Shown piece after piece: positions 22,561 to 34,869 of a stretch of 62,000 nucleotides of DNA. This stretch comes from Zygnema cylindricum (Eukaryota; Streptophyta; Zygnematophyceae; Zygnematales; Zygnemataceae), in NCBI GenBank assembly GCA_037447655.1, contig JBBHKE010003409.1:196567-258566 (forward strand). The letters are read 5' to 3'. The notes under the pieces were generated by a model that ran no database searches, was not told where the DNA came from, and saw only the letters and a program-made list of their open reading frames with translations. Both the position numbers and the translations under genes were made by a program. Every line of letters begins with the position of its first letter. Position 1 is the stretch's first letter.

Positions 22561-24317
22561 TGGTTACAAAAGTGACAGGAGAAATCGAGGATGAGTTTTC
22601 TGAGGAGGATGGGGAGCTTCTTCTTGACGAGAATCTGGAGAAGAAGGAGATCCCTCGTAGACAGAAATGTGCCTTTGGAGCAATTCGGGAGGCTCCACAG
22701 GATGGATGGATCATCGACTCAGGTGCATCAATGCATATGTGTCCTGATAAGGAACTGTTCATTAAGCTAAGAAAGATTCTTACTGTAGAGATAGAGTATG
22801 GGGATGGGAGAGTGGTTACAACAGATCTAATGGGATTAGTAGATCTGAAAGTCTTAGTGGAGGGTAAGACTTCTATACTCACATTCTCAAATGTACTCTA
22901 CATTCCTAAGCTGAGTAAAAATCTTGTCTCTACGTCTGTGTTAGATGACAAAGATTTTGATACCTTCACCAGAAAGGGAGTCTTTACAGCTAAGTATGGG
23001 GATGAAGTTTACTTCAGGGCAGATAAGGGTAGCCAAGGAATGTTTAGGCTTAACCTGAGTATTGAAAAGAAGAATGCTTACTATGTTGGTGTTCCTAAGT
23101 TGATGATTTGGCGTAAGCGGTTGGGGCATGTACATTTTGATAGGTTGAGGGAAATGAAAAAGCTTTGGGTAGTGGAAGGCATTCAATTTGGGGATAATGA
23201 AATGATGGATGATTGTAGTGGCTGTGCCCAAGGTAAGGCTCACAAACTTCCCTTTTCCAAAGCCGCCATATATAGAGGTGAGAAAGTATTAGATTTGGTC
23301 CACACAGATTTTTTGGGGACCTGGAAAAGTACCTTCGGTTGGAAGAAAAAGGTTTATGATGATGATAACCGATGAATGGTCTAGATACTCTAGAGTATAC
23401 TTTCTAAAAACAAAGTCTAAAGCATCAACTGTTTTCAAAGAATATAAAGCATGGAGTGAGAAGTTGCATAAAACCCCTATTAAGGGGATAAATAGTGATA
23501 ATGGTTTGAGGAATATCTAAGAGATGAGGGAGTACAGAACCAAAAAACTGTACCATATAACCTGGAACAAAATGGGGTAGCTGAGAGGTTGAATCGGACA
23601 CTAGGAGATAGTGCATGCAGTATGTTGGCCGACAAGAAAATAGGAAAGCCGTTTTGGGCAGAGGCAATGAACAGTGCCAACTACATTAAGAATAGAGTCC
23701 TTATCTCAACTGTAAAGGGAGTGACACATTATGAGAGATGGGTTAGAACGAAACCAAATATTTCACACCTTAAAGTGTTCGGTAGCCAAGTTTACAGTCT
23801 TGTCACGAATAAGAAAAACTGGAAACTAGATGCTAAGGGAAAACCTGTATACTTTGTTGGATATGATGTGGATGTTAAGGGGTATAGAGTCTATGACTTA
23901 GCAAAGAAGGATATCATCCTGGTCAAACACCTAGTTGTCATGGATGAAGGAAAGTCATTTGATCCCTTCAAATATACAAAGAAGATAAAAATTAGATTTG
24001 AGTCCGAAAGTGAGGAGAACTCGATCGTTCCCGAAAGAGACATGAGTGAAACCATGATTGCTGATTTAGGGGAGATCCGAAATACAGAAGACTCACCAGA
24101 AATCTCACATACTCCTATTAACCTCGAGGAGATAGAAGGAGGGGGAGCAGAACCGGCTTCCATGGACAGGGGAGTCGATGAGACAGTGAGAAGAAACCAA
24201 AGGCTTCCATCCATTCCAGCTTCGGAGTTTGAGGGAGGAAGGAGAAGCAGCAAAAGGATACAAGAAAAACATGTCATTTATAAGGTAACTAAGCTATCTC
24301 ACCCAGATGAGCCTTAG
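22561..24317 (+). pseudogene. Copia B protease-integrase
   Basis: The 22488-23375 frame carries protease WIIDSGASMHMC (about 22707) and the pre-integrase finger (LGHVHFDRL, CSGCAQGKAHKLPF), then HTDFLGTW. A frameshift near 23330 and a small deletion around 23500 (IKGINSDNG in place of RSDNGGEYTSNQ) damage the core. The frame 23589-24317 covers the C-terminal integrase and linker (FWAEAMNSANYIKNRVL, YFVGYDVDVKGYRVYDLAKK). Confidence 0.88.
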
Positions 24318-24332
24318 TCTTACTCGGAGGCA

Positions 24333-25890
24333 GTGAATAGTCCTGAGAAAGAAAGATGGATTAGAGCCATAAATGATGAGATGGCTTCTATCATGGATGC
24401 AAATACTTGGGAACTAGCGGAATGTCCTCCAGACAAAAAACCTATTAGGTGTAAATGGGTATTTAAACTAAAAATGAACCCAGATAATACTATTGAGAGA
24501 TATAAGGCTCGATTGGTAACGAAGGGGTTCACCCAAAATGAGGGGATTGACTATGAGGAGACCTTTGCTCCAGTTGTTTGGTTCCCATTAGTAAGGTTTC
24601 TCCTTAGTCTGGCTGCAGCGGAAGACATGGAAATCCACCAGGTGGACATTAAAATTGCTTTTCTTAATGGTGAGTTAGAGGACGAAATTTACATGAGACA
24701 ACCCGAGAAGTTCGTGGAAGAAGGAGAAGAGAGCAAAGTCTGCAGGCTCATAAAGTCCTTATATGGACTAAAGCACGCTCCGCGACAGTGGAATAAGAAA
24801 CTAGATGAGTTTCTTACCGATCTAGGATATATCCGTATTATCTCTGACCATTCTATCTATATGTTTGAAGATGAGAATGGTGTCATTTTTATTCCTATAT
24901 ATGTGGATGATTTGCTTGTGTAAAATAAATCTTTGGAAAAGATCAATAGGCTAAAGAAAGATCTTAGGGGCAGATTTGATATGAAAGATTTAGGGGAGGC
25001 AAAATATACTTTGGGGATCCAAATGGAGAGAGATGGGGCGAAGAAGATTATCAGACTTACTCAAAAAGAAGCAATAGGAAATATGCTTGAGAAATTCGAG
25101 ATGGAAAATGCTTAAAGTTGTACCACGCCCATTGACTTGAAAAAAGTAAGTGATGGGAGTGTAGGAGGAGTGATGATCTTAGACGATCAGATGAGTCCAG
25201 AGGAGAGAGAGTGTATAAAGTCAATCCCTTATAGACAGGTCGTAGGAAATTTAATCTATTTTATGAATTGTACCAGGCCGGACATAGTCGCAGCAATTGG
25301 AGTACTCAGTAGGAGTCTTAATGATCCTAGGAAGAGAGATTGGGAGGCAGCCAAGAGAGTCATGAGATATCTGGTTGGAACTAGAGAGTCATATTGCATT
25401 TGGGAGGGGAGCACAGTGATATCACCACTTGGAGTGATGCCAGTTATCGGGATGCACCTATGAGAAGATGAACTTAGGATATGTTTTGTATGTGGGGGAA
25501 GGTGCTTGCTGTTGGAGCAGTAAGCAACAAAAGGTGGTTGCCCAGTCTACTATGGAGGCTGAGTATATGGCGTCTTGTTTTGTTGTAAAAAAACTAATGT
25601 GGGTGAAGTCATTGTTGCAAGAACTGGGATATATGAAGGAGGGAGTGCATGAAATCTTTTGCATTAATCAAGCTGCAATCGCAATTGTAGCCAATCCAAA
25701 ACACCATTTTGAAGCAAAACTTATGGACATAAGATTAAGCTTCGTAAGAGAAAAAGATAAAAAAAAAAGTTTTAAATCTTGTGTATAGACCTGATGAAGA
25801 AATGGTGGCTGACATGATGACCAAACGTGTGCCCTCTCCTAAATTAAAGTATTGTCGAGAAAAATGCGCGTGAAAGAAAAATTAAAATTA
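24333..25890 (+). pseudogene. Copia B reverse transcriptase-RNase H
   Basis: RT reads [20 protein letters not shown], then MEIHQVDIKIAFLNGELEDE and IYVDDLLV (to 24923, where TAA follows). The connection domain (LIYFMNCTRPDIVAAIGVLS) and RNase H (ACCWSSKQQKVVAQSTMEAE, INQAAIAIVANPKHHFEAK) follow in broken frames. The RNase H Asp of CDNQAAI is CINQAAI here. Confidence 0.88.
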
Positions 25891-25909
25891 GGCTAGAAAA
25901 TTAAGGGAG

Positions 25910-26961
25910 TGTTGAAATTAATAGATTTCTAGAGTATTTTCTAGGTTTAAATATGTTAGTATAAAAGAAAACAAAAGGACGGGCAGCCTGCCTCCACCTC
26001 TCATCTCTCTAGCCCCCATACTTGTTGTAGTCACTAAAGGATAGAGAGGGTGGTTGATCCATGGCTGCCTTAGTTCAACATGCAATTGTTTTTTAGTAGG
26101 TTACTAAAAATATGCCTGAAGGATGCGGGATTTGATCGCGGTACCTGCGGTTCGTCAAGTTGGCCGATAGCGGTCAGCTTTATTCTATAATACTAGGACC
26201 AATGCTAAGTGATATAGTATGTGATAGATATATATATATATATATATATATTTATGGAGGAACAAATCCATTTAACTAAAACTGTATACGGCATGCATAG
26301 ATACAGTTTTATGAAAGTACAAAGTACGATTCTATTTTGAAACGGATACCACGCATTTTGTTTCGACAGTGAAACAAATGTCGCGCAAGTATTTATAACG
26401 GCTAAGATTGCGTCTCGCTGCAAATCCAACGGCGCACATCATCGCCGAAATCCCGGAGTGGTCACTTTGGCGTTTTGTGACGTGGCATGACTTGGAGCCA
26501 CGTGGAGAGATGACATTCGGTCATGGGAATTCCGAGGAATGTACGGACGAGTGAAAAGCGGACACGCGTCCGCTTAATAGCCTTGTCGTACATAGGCCGT
26601 ACAAAAGGTACACCGGCAGTAGTACTTTTTGGTACGGTATAGTAATCTGATTGGTCCGTACTTCATTAGATAGAAGTTATGAGAGGGAATCAGGACTTAG
26701 AAAATTTTGGTAGGTAGTCACCTCTCCCTTTGAGAGTTTTTACAAATTGGCATTTTTACTGCCTCATAACATATCGGTTAGTTGGTCGTTTTCTGTGATT
26801 CTTTTTGCTACGGACTCACGGGAGTCCAAGCTGCATAGGGGTGCAGTCAAAACTACCATTTTGCCTTCCCGGATTGTAGTGGTTGTGGCTTGAAGTGGGT
26901 TAGTTAAATAATATCTTGAGGTTTCTTGTATTCTGTGGTCCAATGGACGACACATAATTGC
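25910..26961 (+). repeat. 3' LTR of copia B (about 1052 bp)
   Basis: It follows the purine tract TTAAGGGAG and starts TGTTGAAATTAATAG. Conserved sites: tRNA-like module about 26121-26200 (antisense), CCACGTGG 26498-26505, palindrome 26597-26637, ATTGG 26650. It ends ..ACATAATTGC where the 5' copy has AATTGCA. Confidence 0.9.
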
Positions 26962-28101
26962 GGTACCTTGTTTAAAACACTATATCAAATCTAAAATGCT
27001 GGAGCTTTGACATGGCAAGCCTTTATTGACAGGTTTTTGCGGGAATCCAACGTAATGTACCATAAAGTATGAAATCGAAAAACCTCAACGAACACCACCA
27101 CCGACTCCTATACGTAATCGAATCTAACTTTTAGTATTATGTTCAAATAGGGGTAATTGTTCAATCAGATAGGCCTAAGAAAATCGGCAAAGGGCATTTT
27201 TGGCCTTATAAAAATATAACATATTTAGCGGTGACGTTGTTTTTAAAGTGTCTTAGGCCAACATAGATTTAGATAGGGGTTGGCTAGGTGTCATGGTCGG
27301 CTTTCCGTAATGGTCACCTCCACGTCTCATGGTTTTTGCGCTTGACTTGTCAAAATGATAAACAATGTATTAGACGACAGACTATTTCCCGTTTTAGAGC
27401 TCCCCACCCAAGCGTGAAATGTCAGGTCATAACATAAAAATCTAAAAGTGTGAAGGAAAATTTTGATCGAACGTTCTTGTCGCATTGGTGTTACCCACCC
27501 AAAATTTAAAGTTAGTTCAGACGGGATCATTGATGAAGCTAACTTAAGTGGAGTAAAATGGGTGCACCCATAAATAAATATGATTTTCGGTTGTATTTTA
27601 TTTAAATGATTGAAGCTTTATCACAAAGAAGTATTTCAACCTCGAATGGCAATCTCACTTTATTTGCGGACCACTAAGCACAGGCTTCGATTTGAGGTGG
27701 CGATTTTGTGGTCTACCTCTTTCTTATCACTACATTTTTCACTCTTAATGTATAAGACTTAATTTTCATCAACCCTTTACCTCTGTCGCCCTCTCTCCCT
27801 AACTTTTAAGGTTTATCTCGTTTTTTTTCCTTTTTTTTTGCTCGATCTCTCAATCTCGATCATTTTTTTTTCAATTCCTCTTTCCGTCTACTTAGATCGG
27901 TGTTTTGTTCTCTCTCTCTATCTTTTTTTTCTCTCTCTTTAGCCGTCCCTCAAACTCTCTCTCACACCGTCTCTTTCATTCCCTATCTCTCTAACCTTTC
28001 CACTTTTATTTATCTCTTACATATATCACTATCTGTCTCTTTTATTACTCTATCATTTTTTTCCATTTTTTTTTTTTTTTGTTCTCTTCCAATTTCCCTT
28101 T
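26962..28101. other. Intergenic DNA, no gene recognised
   Basis: Mixed sequence with a CT/T-rich stretch at about 27770-28090. Reading frames are short and without motifs. Confidence 0.5.
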
Positions 28102-29340
28102 TGTTGATATGTTAGTATTTTCTAGGTCTTTATTTAGGATAGGAAAAGAGCAGAGGCAGTCTTCCTCAGATTCCCTTCTCTATGCCCCCACACTTGTTGT
28201 AGTCATTAAAGGCTAGAGAGGGAGCTAGAGCTATGGCTGCCTAAGCTCTCCAATGAGACGAAGTAGAAAAAGGTAGGTTTACTAAAAAGGTATTTGACGA
28301 ACCCAGGATTTGATCGTGGTACCTACCGTCTATCAAACAACCCGTAACCGTTAGCTTTGTCCGTTTAGTCTAGGACTATTGCTAAACATAAAGGGTTTGA
28401 TAGATATTTAAATAGTTACATGTAGGGTTTTCCATTCAACTGGATTACCGTATATACGGCATATAAACACTTGTACTTTAAGTACCGGACGAAACAAATT
28501 GTACGGACATTTGTTTTGACGGTCCGCATTAAATGCCGATATAAATAGGACGGCCGTGGTTAAACACCGGCTTCGCGGAATGGATAATTTGGCGGTTTAC
28601 GGACGTCACCACTCCGGATGACACGTGGCGACATCTTACGGGTTGCGGAATCTCCGGAACGCAAGATAACAAGTTTGGTGTGACAAATGTCACTAGTATG
28701 GTCATGTCGTACAGTTGTCGTACACAAAGTACACTGGCGCCTGTACTTTTATGTACGGTACAATTCTATGATTGGTTAGTCTTCATCGACGGCCAGGGTG
28801 CGAGCCGGAATTCTAGAATGGCCACCTTGGCGTTTTTTTGGCGTGGCATGACCTGGCACCACGTGGCAAGATAACATTGGGAAGCGAGAATCTCGGGAGC
28901 ATATGGACGAATCTTAAGGAGACACTCGTCCACTTAGTGGTCTTGACGTACACAGGCCATATATACATGACATCGGTCGTAGTACCTTTCTGTACGGTAG
29001 AGTCATGTGATTGGTTCGTACCTCAATACTAAGAGGCTTAAAGAGGGGTTTTTAGGACTTAGAATATTTTGGTAGATAGCCGCCTCTCCCAGAGAGCATC
29101 TTGTATAAAAGTTAAACTTTGGCCAGCCATAACTATCAACTCAGTTGACCATTTTTAGTGATTCTTTTTGTTGCGCACTCAGGGGAGTCCAAGCTACACA
29201 GGGGTGTAGTGGGTCAGATTGTTTGCCTGCCAAGGTGGCTGCATTTCTAAGGGAAAATCAAAGTGGGGAATGTTATCCAAAACTCATATTCTAACTTTGC
29301 ATTCTGTGGTGGAACAGAGCACACAGAAAGTCTTATTTCA
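28102..29340 (+). repeat. Copia-type solo LTR (about 1239 bp)
   Basis: It starts TGTTGATATGTTAGTATTTTC and ends ..CTTATTTCA. It carries the shared LTR landmarks: CACTTGTTGTAGTCATTAAAGG, an antisense tRNA-like box B (28305-28320), two G-boxes (28621-28630 and 28859-28866), two GTAC palindromes, two ATTGG boxes and TTGTATAAAAG (29101). No gag-pol lies on either side and I find no target duplication. Confidence 0.75.
28621..29110 (+). promoter_or_regulatory. Duplicated U3 cassette in the solo LTR
   Basis: First set: ACACGTGGC (28621), palindrome CGTACACAAAGTAC / GTACTTTTATGTACG (28719-28756), ATTGG (28771). Second set: CCACGTGGC (28859), a degenerate palindrome ending TTTCTGTACGG (about 28956-28997), ATTGG (29010), then the TATA box TTGTATAAAAG (29101). 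Confidence 0.6.
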
Positions 29341-29470
29341 CAAGGGTGAAGCTATAATGGGGTTATGATTGTCAACGGGTTAATCATTTGAGTTTATATT
29401 TACTTGGAGTCGGCACTATGTAGATTAGCTTCCTTGGACCTCCGAATTCTATGGGGGGAATGGACCCCAT

Positions 29471-30205
29471 AGAATTACATCTTTTTCATTATCTCTTTCC
29501 CCCCCTTCCTCTCTATTTACTTTTGCCTCCCCATTTACCTTTTTTTTTCCACTTCTCTTTACATTTTTTTTCCTCCCTCTCACTCTATTCCCCTCTTTCT
29601 TTCTATTTTTATATCTCCTTCTCACTCTCTTTCTTTCTCTCTCTCACTCTTTATTTTCGCTCTCTCACTCTTCTTCTAAATGTTCTTTTTACACCATCGC
29701 TCTCTCTCCCTCTCTCTCTCTCGCTCAACCTTGCTCTTCCTCCCTCTTCCTCTTGCCCTCACTCTTTGTCGCCCTCTCTCCCTCTCTCTCTCTCTCTTAC
29801 TCAACCTTGCTCTCTCTCCCTCTTCCTCTTGGCCTCACTCCTTCTCACCCTCTCTCCCTCTCTCTCCCTTTCCATTTTCCCTCTTTCCCTCTCTCTTTCT
29901 TTCCCCCTCTCCCCTTCTCCCTCTCTTCTCCTCTCCCCCTCCCCCTCTCTTCCTCTCCCCCTCCCCTCTTCCCCATGTGTTATTCCCCTCTCCTCTCCCT
30001 CTCCTCCCATCTCTTAATCTCCTTCTCCCTATCCCCCTCCCTGTCCCTCCCTAATCCTCCCATCCTCCCTCCTCCTTTTTTCTCCCTCTCCCTCCCTCCC
30101 TCCTCCCCCTCCTCTCCCTCCCTCCTCCTCCCTCCCTCCCTCCCCCTCCCCCTCCCTCCCTCCCCCTCCCTCCCTCCCTCCCCTTCCCTCCCCTTCCCTC
30201 CCGTT
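29471..30205. repeat. Polypyrimidine (CT/CCCTCC) low-complexity block
   Basis: About 730 bp of almost pure C/T on the plus strand, passing from TTTCTCTC to CTCTCCCT to CCCTCCCTCC. Long Ser/Leu/Pro frames here are compositional artefacts. Confidence 0.95.
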
Positions 30206-33158
30206 TTTGGTAAACCAATTTATGCCCAGTTAGATCACAAGTACGGCTGAATGTGTGTATTTTTATAATTTAGTGATTACTCAAATATTTCACAAATTCC
30301 TTATAATGATATTCTTTTTAATTTTTCTTTAACTTGGTTATGTCATAAATGTAGACATTTGTTGAATATGTGACGGTTGGTAACTTCTACAAAAATTGAG
30401 ACTTGTTGTAGGCATTGACAAAACGAAACACAATTTTAAACATCAATGATATTATCGACAATTGTATACGTCTACAAGTGTATGTTGTCAAAATGTACGA
30501 AGAGAACGATAGGGGTGCCTTCAATGACCTCTCTTCTGCGAAATGGTAATCGTTGCCAAAGACCTTTTTTGTGCAGCATTTTCGAGTCGCATGTTCAATT
30601 TTGGGAGCGAAATGTTAAAAAAAACTATTAGGTTAAAAAATGGGCACAAAGCCTTACGGCGCAGCTACAATTTAGGTACCTTACAATTTTCCTCGGTGTG
30701 GTGAATCATGTGAATCAACATTTCACCGTGAAAAATGCGCCGTAAGTTCATCGCTAATATGATACCTACCTTATATCTGGGTAGGGTTAATATAATTATG
30801 GTTTTTATATTATTTGTGTCGTTGATTTTAATAAAAAAAAATCCAAAAATAATAGAAAACCTTAAACTTATTTATACTTATGTTGGGACGTACGGCGCGG
30901 CGGGTCATAAGACGAAAAGTGTAGAGGGGGTGGCATGGATCTCTCGCAATGCGCGAACTTGACCTCGCATGTTTAAAGAGCCTGAAAATTGTAAGATTCA
31001 GTACGGTAACCAAAGTTTGATCAAAAAGGTTTTCTATTGTATTGCAAAAAGGTGTTGGAAATGATTTAATTCTACAAAAAAATCTTGAGAAATTATCCAA
31101 GCTTTTACACCTCCGTACAATTAACTTATCATAAACATATAAATTTCATAACTAGATGCCCAAGATACAGTCGTAAAACTTAATTTTGCACATTTCCTTG
31201 GTCGCTTTGTACATGATTACGTGATATGTTGACATCGCTTTGGTCACTAAACTCGCACTTCTATCTCTATCCAAAGTTAAGACCTATGGTTGCCGTTCTG
31301 AAAACCTTTAAATATGGGCCGTTTTTATTCGTCTCTAGACCTAAACGACCTGTCATTCGACTGACGTGAGCAATCGCGTAACTTTGTCCCTCGTGCGACC
31401 TCAACCATGGAGTAACTTTTAAAATTCCACCTCGATAATCGTTTTTGACTGTCAGATCTTGGCTGCCCGAATTTGTCAATGAATATCGATAAACATGCAC
31501 TAATGAGTCTTCAACCGTCTATCCTTTGTTCGTGACCGTCCGATTATTAAATGCTGGTAGTTTGTAGGCAAGTCATCCTGTTAAGGAAGTACGATTTCGT
31601 GTCGTTAATTGCTTGCTCCATTTTATGTCAATCGTTGTGTTTTTTTGGGTCGCCACTACAAATGTCCCTACCGATGGTTTAATTATTGCAATACTACTTA
31701 GGGTGGAGTTCCATTAGGACATTATGTAATTGTACGGCCAACATTACAGAATGCTACAATTTGAACGATGTTCTATTGCATAGAGTTTGTAATCCACGTG
31801 TTAGCAAAAGCGTGGTGCCACGTAGCTTTAGATTTGATATTGAAAACGTCAATGAATTTTAGCCGACCAAAAATCTTCTTTTACGAACCAAGTACGTCCG
31901 TCCCAGATCATCGTTCAACACAAATTCGTGCTCTTAGCATACCCTTTGTCAAATACAACCTCATATTTTTAGGGTTCTCGTTTTTACGCGTGACGAATTG
32001 TTGTTATGGATGACGAACGAGCGCTGCCAAAAATAGAGTGACGAATGGACGCTAACAACAATAGCGTGACAAAGGTGTGTTATGAGATTTCGTATGTATT
32101 TTCTGTTGGATTTTTCAATGGGTATATCGTGCGTGAAATATTTTGATTTTCGTTGGTTGTCATCTTGATAGGTATGCTCTTTATCCAACGTGTCACGGCT
32201 CATTTTTTTTTGTAATTGATGTTGCATCTCGCGAGGTATATCACCAATTACATAAACGTTTGAAGCGAATGCTTCGCGAAAAATCATCGAACGGTCATTG
32301 TTAACTCTCATACTTTTGGAGAATATTGGTAAGATTTTTGTAATGTTGTTTTCTTGATAAAAACAAAATAAGAGGTACATCTTAATATGGAGAGGTTTGA
32401 TTTTTGTAAACAATTTTCGTCTAATGGAACTTCACCTTTATACTTTTTTATGTATAGGACATGGTCTATGTGTGTGTAATGGGCATGATAAAAGGGCATG
32501 ACAAACGAGCATGAGAAAATGGGACACGGTCCATGCTTGTGTGACGGACATTGATTTAATATTATAACAAATGCTTCTTTCGACCACTATTCTTGCAAAT
32601 ACACGTAAAGGATAATTTGACTACTCTAAAAAGAAAACACGTAACAAAGAGTCAACAGAGTTGCGACATGGCGTACAAGGATAGGGAACTTCGAACACAA
32701 AAGGACATTATTCAACCTCAAATAAAATATGACGACGACACGCCATTGACGACAAATCAAAGACCAATGAAAATATGTATTGTTGTGTATTGGTTGCCCC
32801 TTGTAGTCAGTAAATTTACTTACTGATGATTGACGTGTTATTTCAATATGTCGTTAAAACGAATATCGACTGTGATTTATCGTCGCTAGATATTGATAGC
32901 AATATGTCGATGATAGACTTTAATCCCAAGCTCGTAGGGTTTTACGAGTTATTGAAACTGCTAATCCGAAAATTGTTTTGGACTTTGTTGTTTTGAAGGT
33001 GGATTGGAGTAGAGAGCCCTGGAACTTTTTGGAATTATGGAGTGCGATTTTATCGTACGTAAGTATTGTGGAGTCCAGATTGGATTCATGTATTATCTGT
33101 CTACAAAGTACGGACTGGGTTGTGGTACGTGACATGTAATTGATGTAATACTTAATAC
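30206..33158. other. Intergenic DNA, no gene recognised
   Basis: About 3 kb without a supportable reading frame. Small structures: an 11-bp inverted repeat CTTACGGCGCA (30653-30743) with an internal GGTGAA hairpin, and two GGACAYGGTCYATG words near 32457 and 32523. Confidence 0.5.
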
Positions 33159-34006
33159 TAGTGTTGGGTATCAGGTAAATTCATATCGCGATAATTTTGA
33201 TATTCGATATATCAAACATCGATCGAGCAGAATCCTTGATATATCGTACTGGGACCAACATAAATTATCGCGATATATCGCGATATATAGTATTTTTTTA
33301 AATTTAATATTTAATATTTTTATATAATATGTTATTTTAGCGAAAAAAACAAATTGTCTGATACGCCACGTATGACGTGATTTTCGTTCCGTGACTTAAA
33401 GGTAGACGCCGCAAATGTAACCGACAAAAAAATACTAATTTTGTAATTCATATAATTACTAATTTGGGGTATGGTTACATGAGGAGGTCTTTGTAATAGT
33501 ACAAACAACATTTTTTTTGAATTACAAAGGCCTCGTTTACATCGCGTATCGTAAGTAAACAGGTTTTTACATACGTGTTTTGATTTGAGTGGTTCCTTAT
33601 AAGTTGACGATCAAATCTCAAAAATCGTCAAAGATTTGAAAGCCTACCATTTTCGAATGTAAATCCGTACTTACGTATTGCGTACGTGTAATTCGCAAGT
33701 GTACCGCGTTAATGTACCTCATATATCTCCTTCACTCTCTTGACTTTCAGGAAAAAAACAGTATTTCTTTTCGGCAAAAATTTTACGGCCACCTTGTCTG
33801 AAAGCACGTGACTTTCGAGACCTGTGTTTTTTTTTGTTTTTTATTTAATGCCTCGATATATCGGCGATACGATATATTGGCGATGTATTGGCGATATATT
33901 GCAATATTTTGATTTTTCGATATATTGAAGCCAATTATCGATTATCAAGTACCTAAAATTCGATATATATCGAATAGCGGCAAAAGGTCTTCGATACCCA
34001 ACACTA
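33159..34006. mobile_element. hAT-like non-autonomous element (848 bp)
   Basis: The ends TAGTGTTGGGTATC and its exact complement GATACCCAACACTA bound an AT-rich body full of TATCGCGATA and GATATATC palindromes. The 8-bp flanks CTTAATAC and TTTAATAT match at six positions, as expected for an old hAT duplication. No transposase is encoded. Confidence 0.75.
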
Positions 34007-34018
34007 TTTAATATAGAC

Positions 34019-34819
34019 CATAGTTCAAAAGTAGGTGAAAGTACGCCCATACAATATGCTGATTGTACGCAAAATATACAATATGACGTTAAGACCAATA
34101 TTGTATTGGCCGCGAAATGAAAAAAAATAGTATCAGGGTTGAGTTGCACATCGATCGATAGAGAATTAAATGTCATGTCTAAATTATGAAAAATATTTGG
34201 ACAAAATATTATTTTTCTGTGAGTTTTGAGGTACTTTTTATTTAAACCGTCAGATTTTGACGATCTGATAGTCGTTGATCAAAGTAGCGATCTAAGAAGA
34301 TCACATAAAAAGCCCATGACGCAACTTACGACAGGGCAACTTGCCATATTAGCGTCTGCAATTTGAAGGCCACACTAAATAAAGCTTCAAATTGACCATC
34401 CAAGCAGTATGGGACGATAAAAAAAAAATTTCCACACTGCCAAAATTATTACTAAAACCTACACGTTGGTGGCTGCAAAAAAACTTTCCGTAAAAACCGT
34501 CAACTCTCCGTACTCTCAGCGGTTTTTTTTTCTCGGTTTTTTTTTCCCGCACAATGTTATCCTAAGCCGCGTCAGTTCGTTAAAAAAATTTGTTCGGCGG
34601 CGTGCGGTGCACTATGATCATAAGTCCGATTCGTACGTTCGTACAGAGGTGTGCACAAGGCACACACATACAGTATGTCTACTATGCGCGAGGTTTGTGC
34701 CATGTTTTGTGCGCCTACCAAAGGCCTACCATAAAAACGCCTACTTTTGCGCGAGGTTTGTGCCATGTTTTGTGCGTCTACCAAAGGCCTACCATAAAAA
34801 CGCCTACTTTTGAACTATG
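34019..34819. mobile_element. hAT-like non-autonomous element (801 bp) with 8-bp duplication
   Basis: The ends CATAGTTCAAAAGTAGG and the exact inverted copy CCTACTTTTGAACTATG are flanked by ATATAGAC and ATACAGAC (7 of 8 match). A 63-bp unit next to the right end is tandemly duplicated (34686-34748 and 34749-34811). It is related to the truncated copy at 13501-13830. Confidence 0.8.
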
Positions 34820-34869
34820 ATACAGACGTATATTTCGGCAATAACAATTATGTCGTCACCACTACAGTA

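Larger units (their letters stand above)
14205..26961 (+). mobile_element. Ty1/copia retrotransposon B, interrupted by copia C
   Basis: B has both LTRs (14205-15248 and 25910-26961) and keeps gag, protease, integrase, RT and RNase H in copia order. Element C sits inside gag at 15998-22336. Without C the element would be about 6.4 kb. Premature stops and frameshifts make it non-autonomous. The 5-bp flanks (TCATA left, GGTAC right) do not match. Confidence 0.9.

Noticed and set aside
29451-30250. Frames of 188, 124 and 165 codons rich in Ser, Leu and Pro
   Set aside because: They arise from the polypyrimidine block, which lacks stop codons; composition only.
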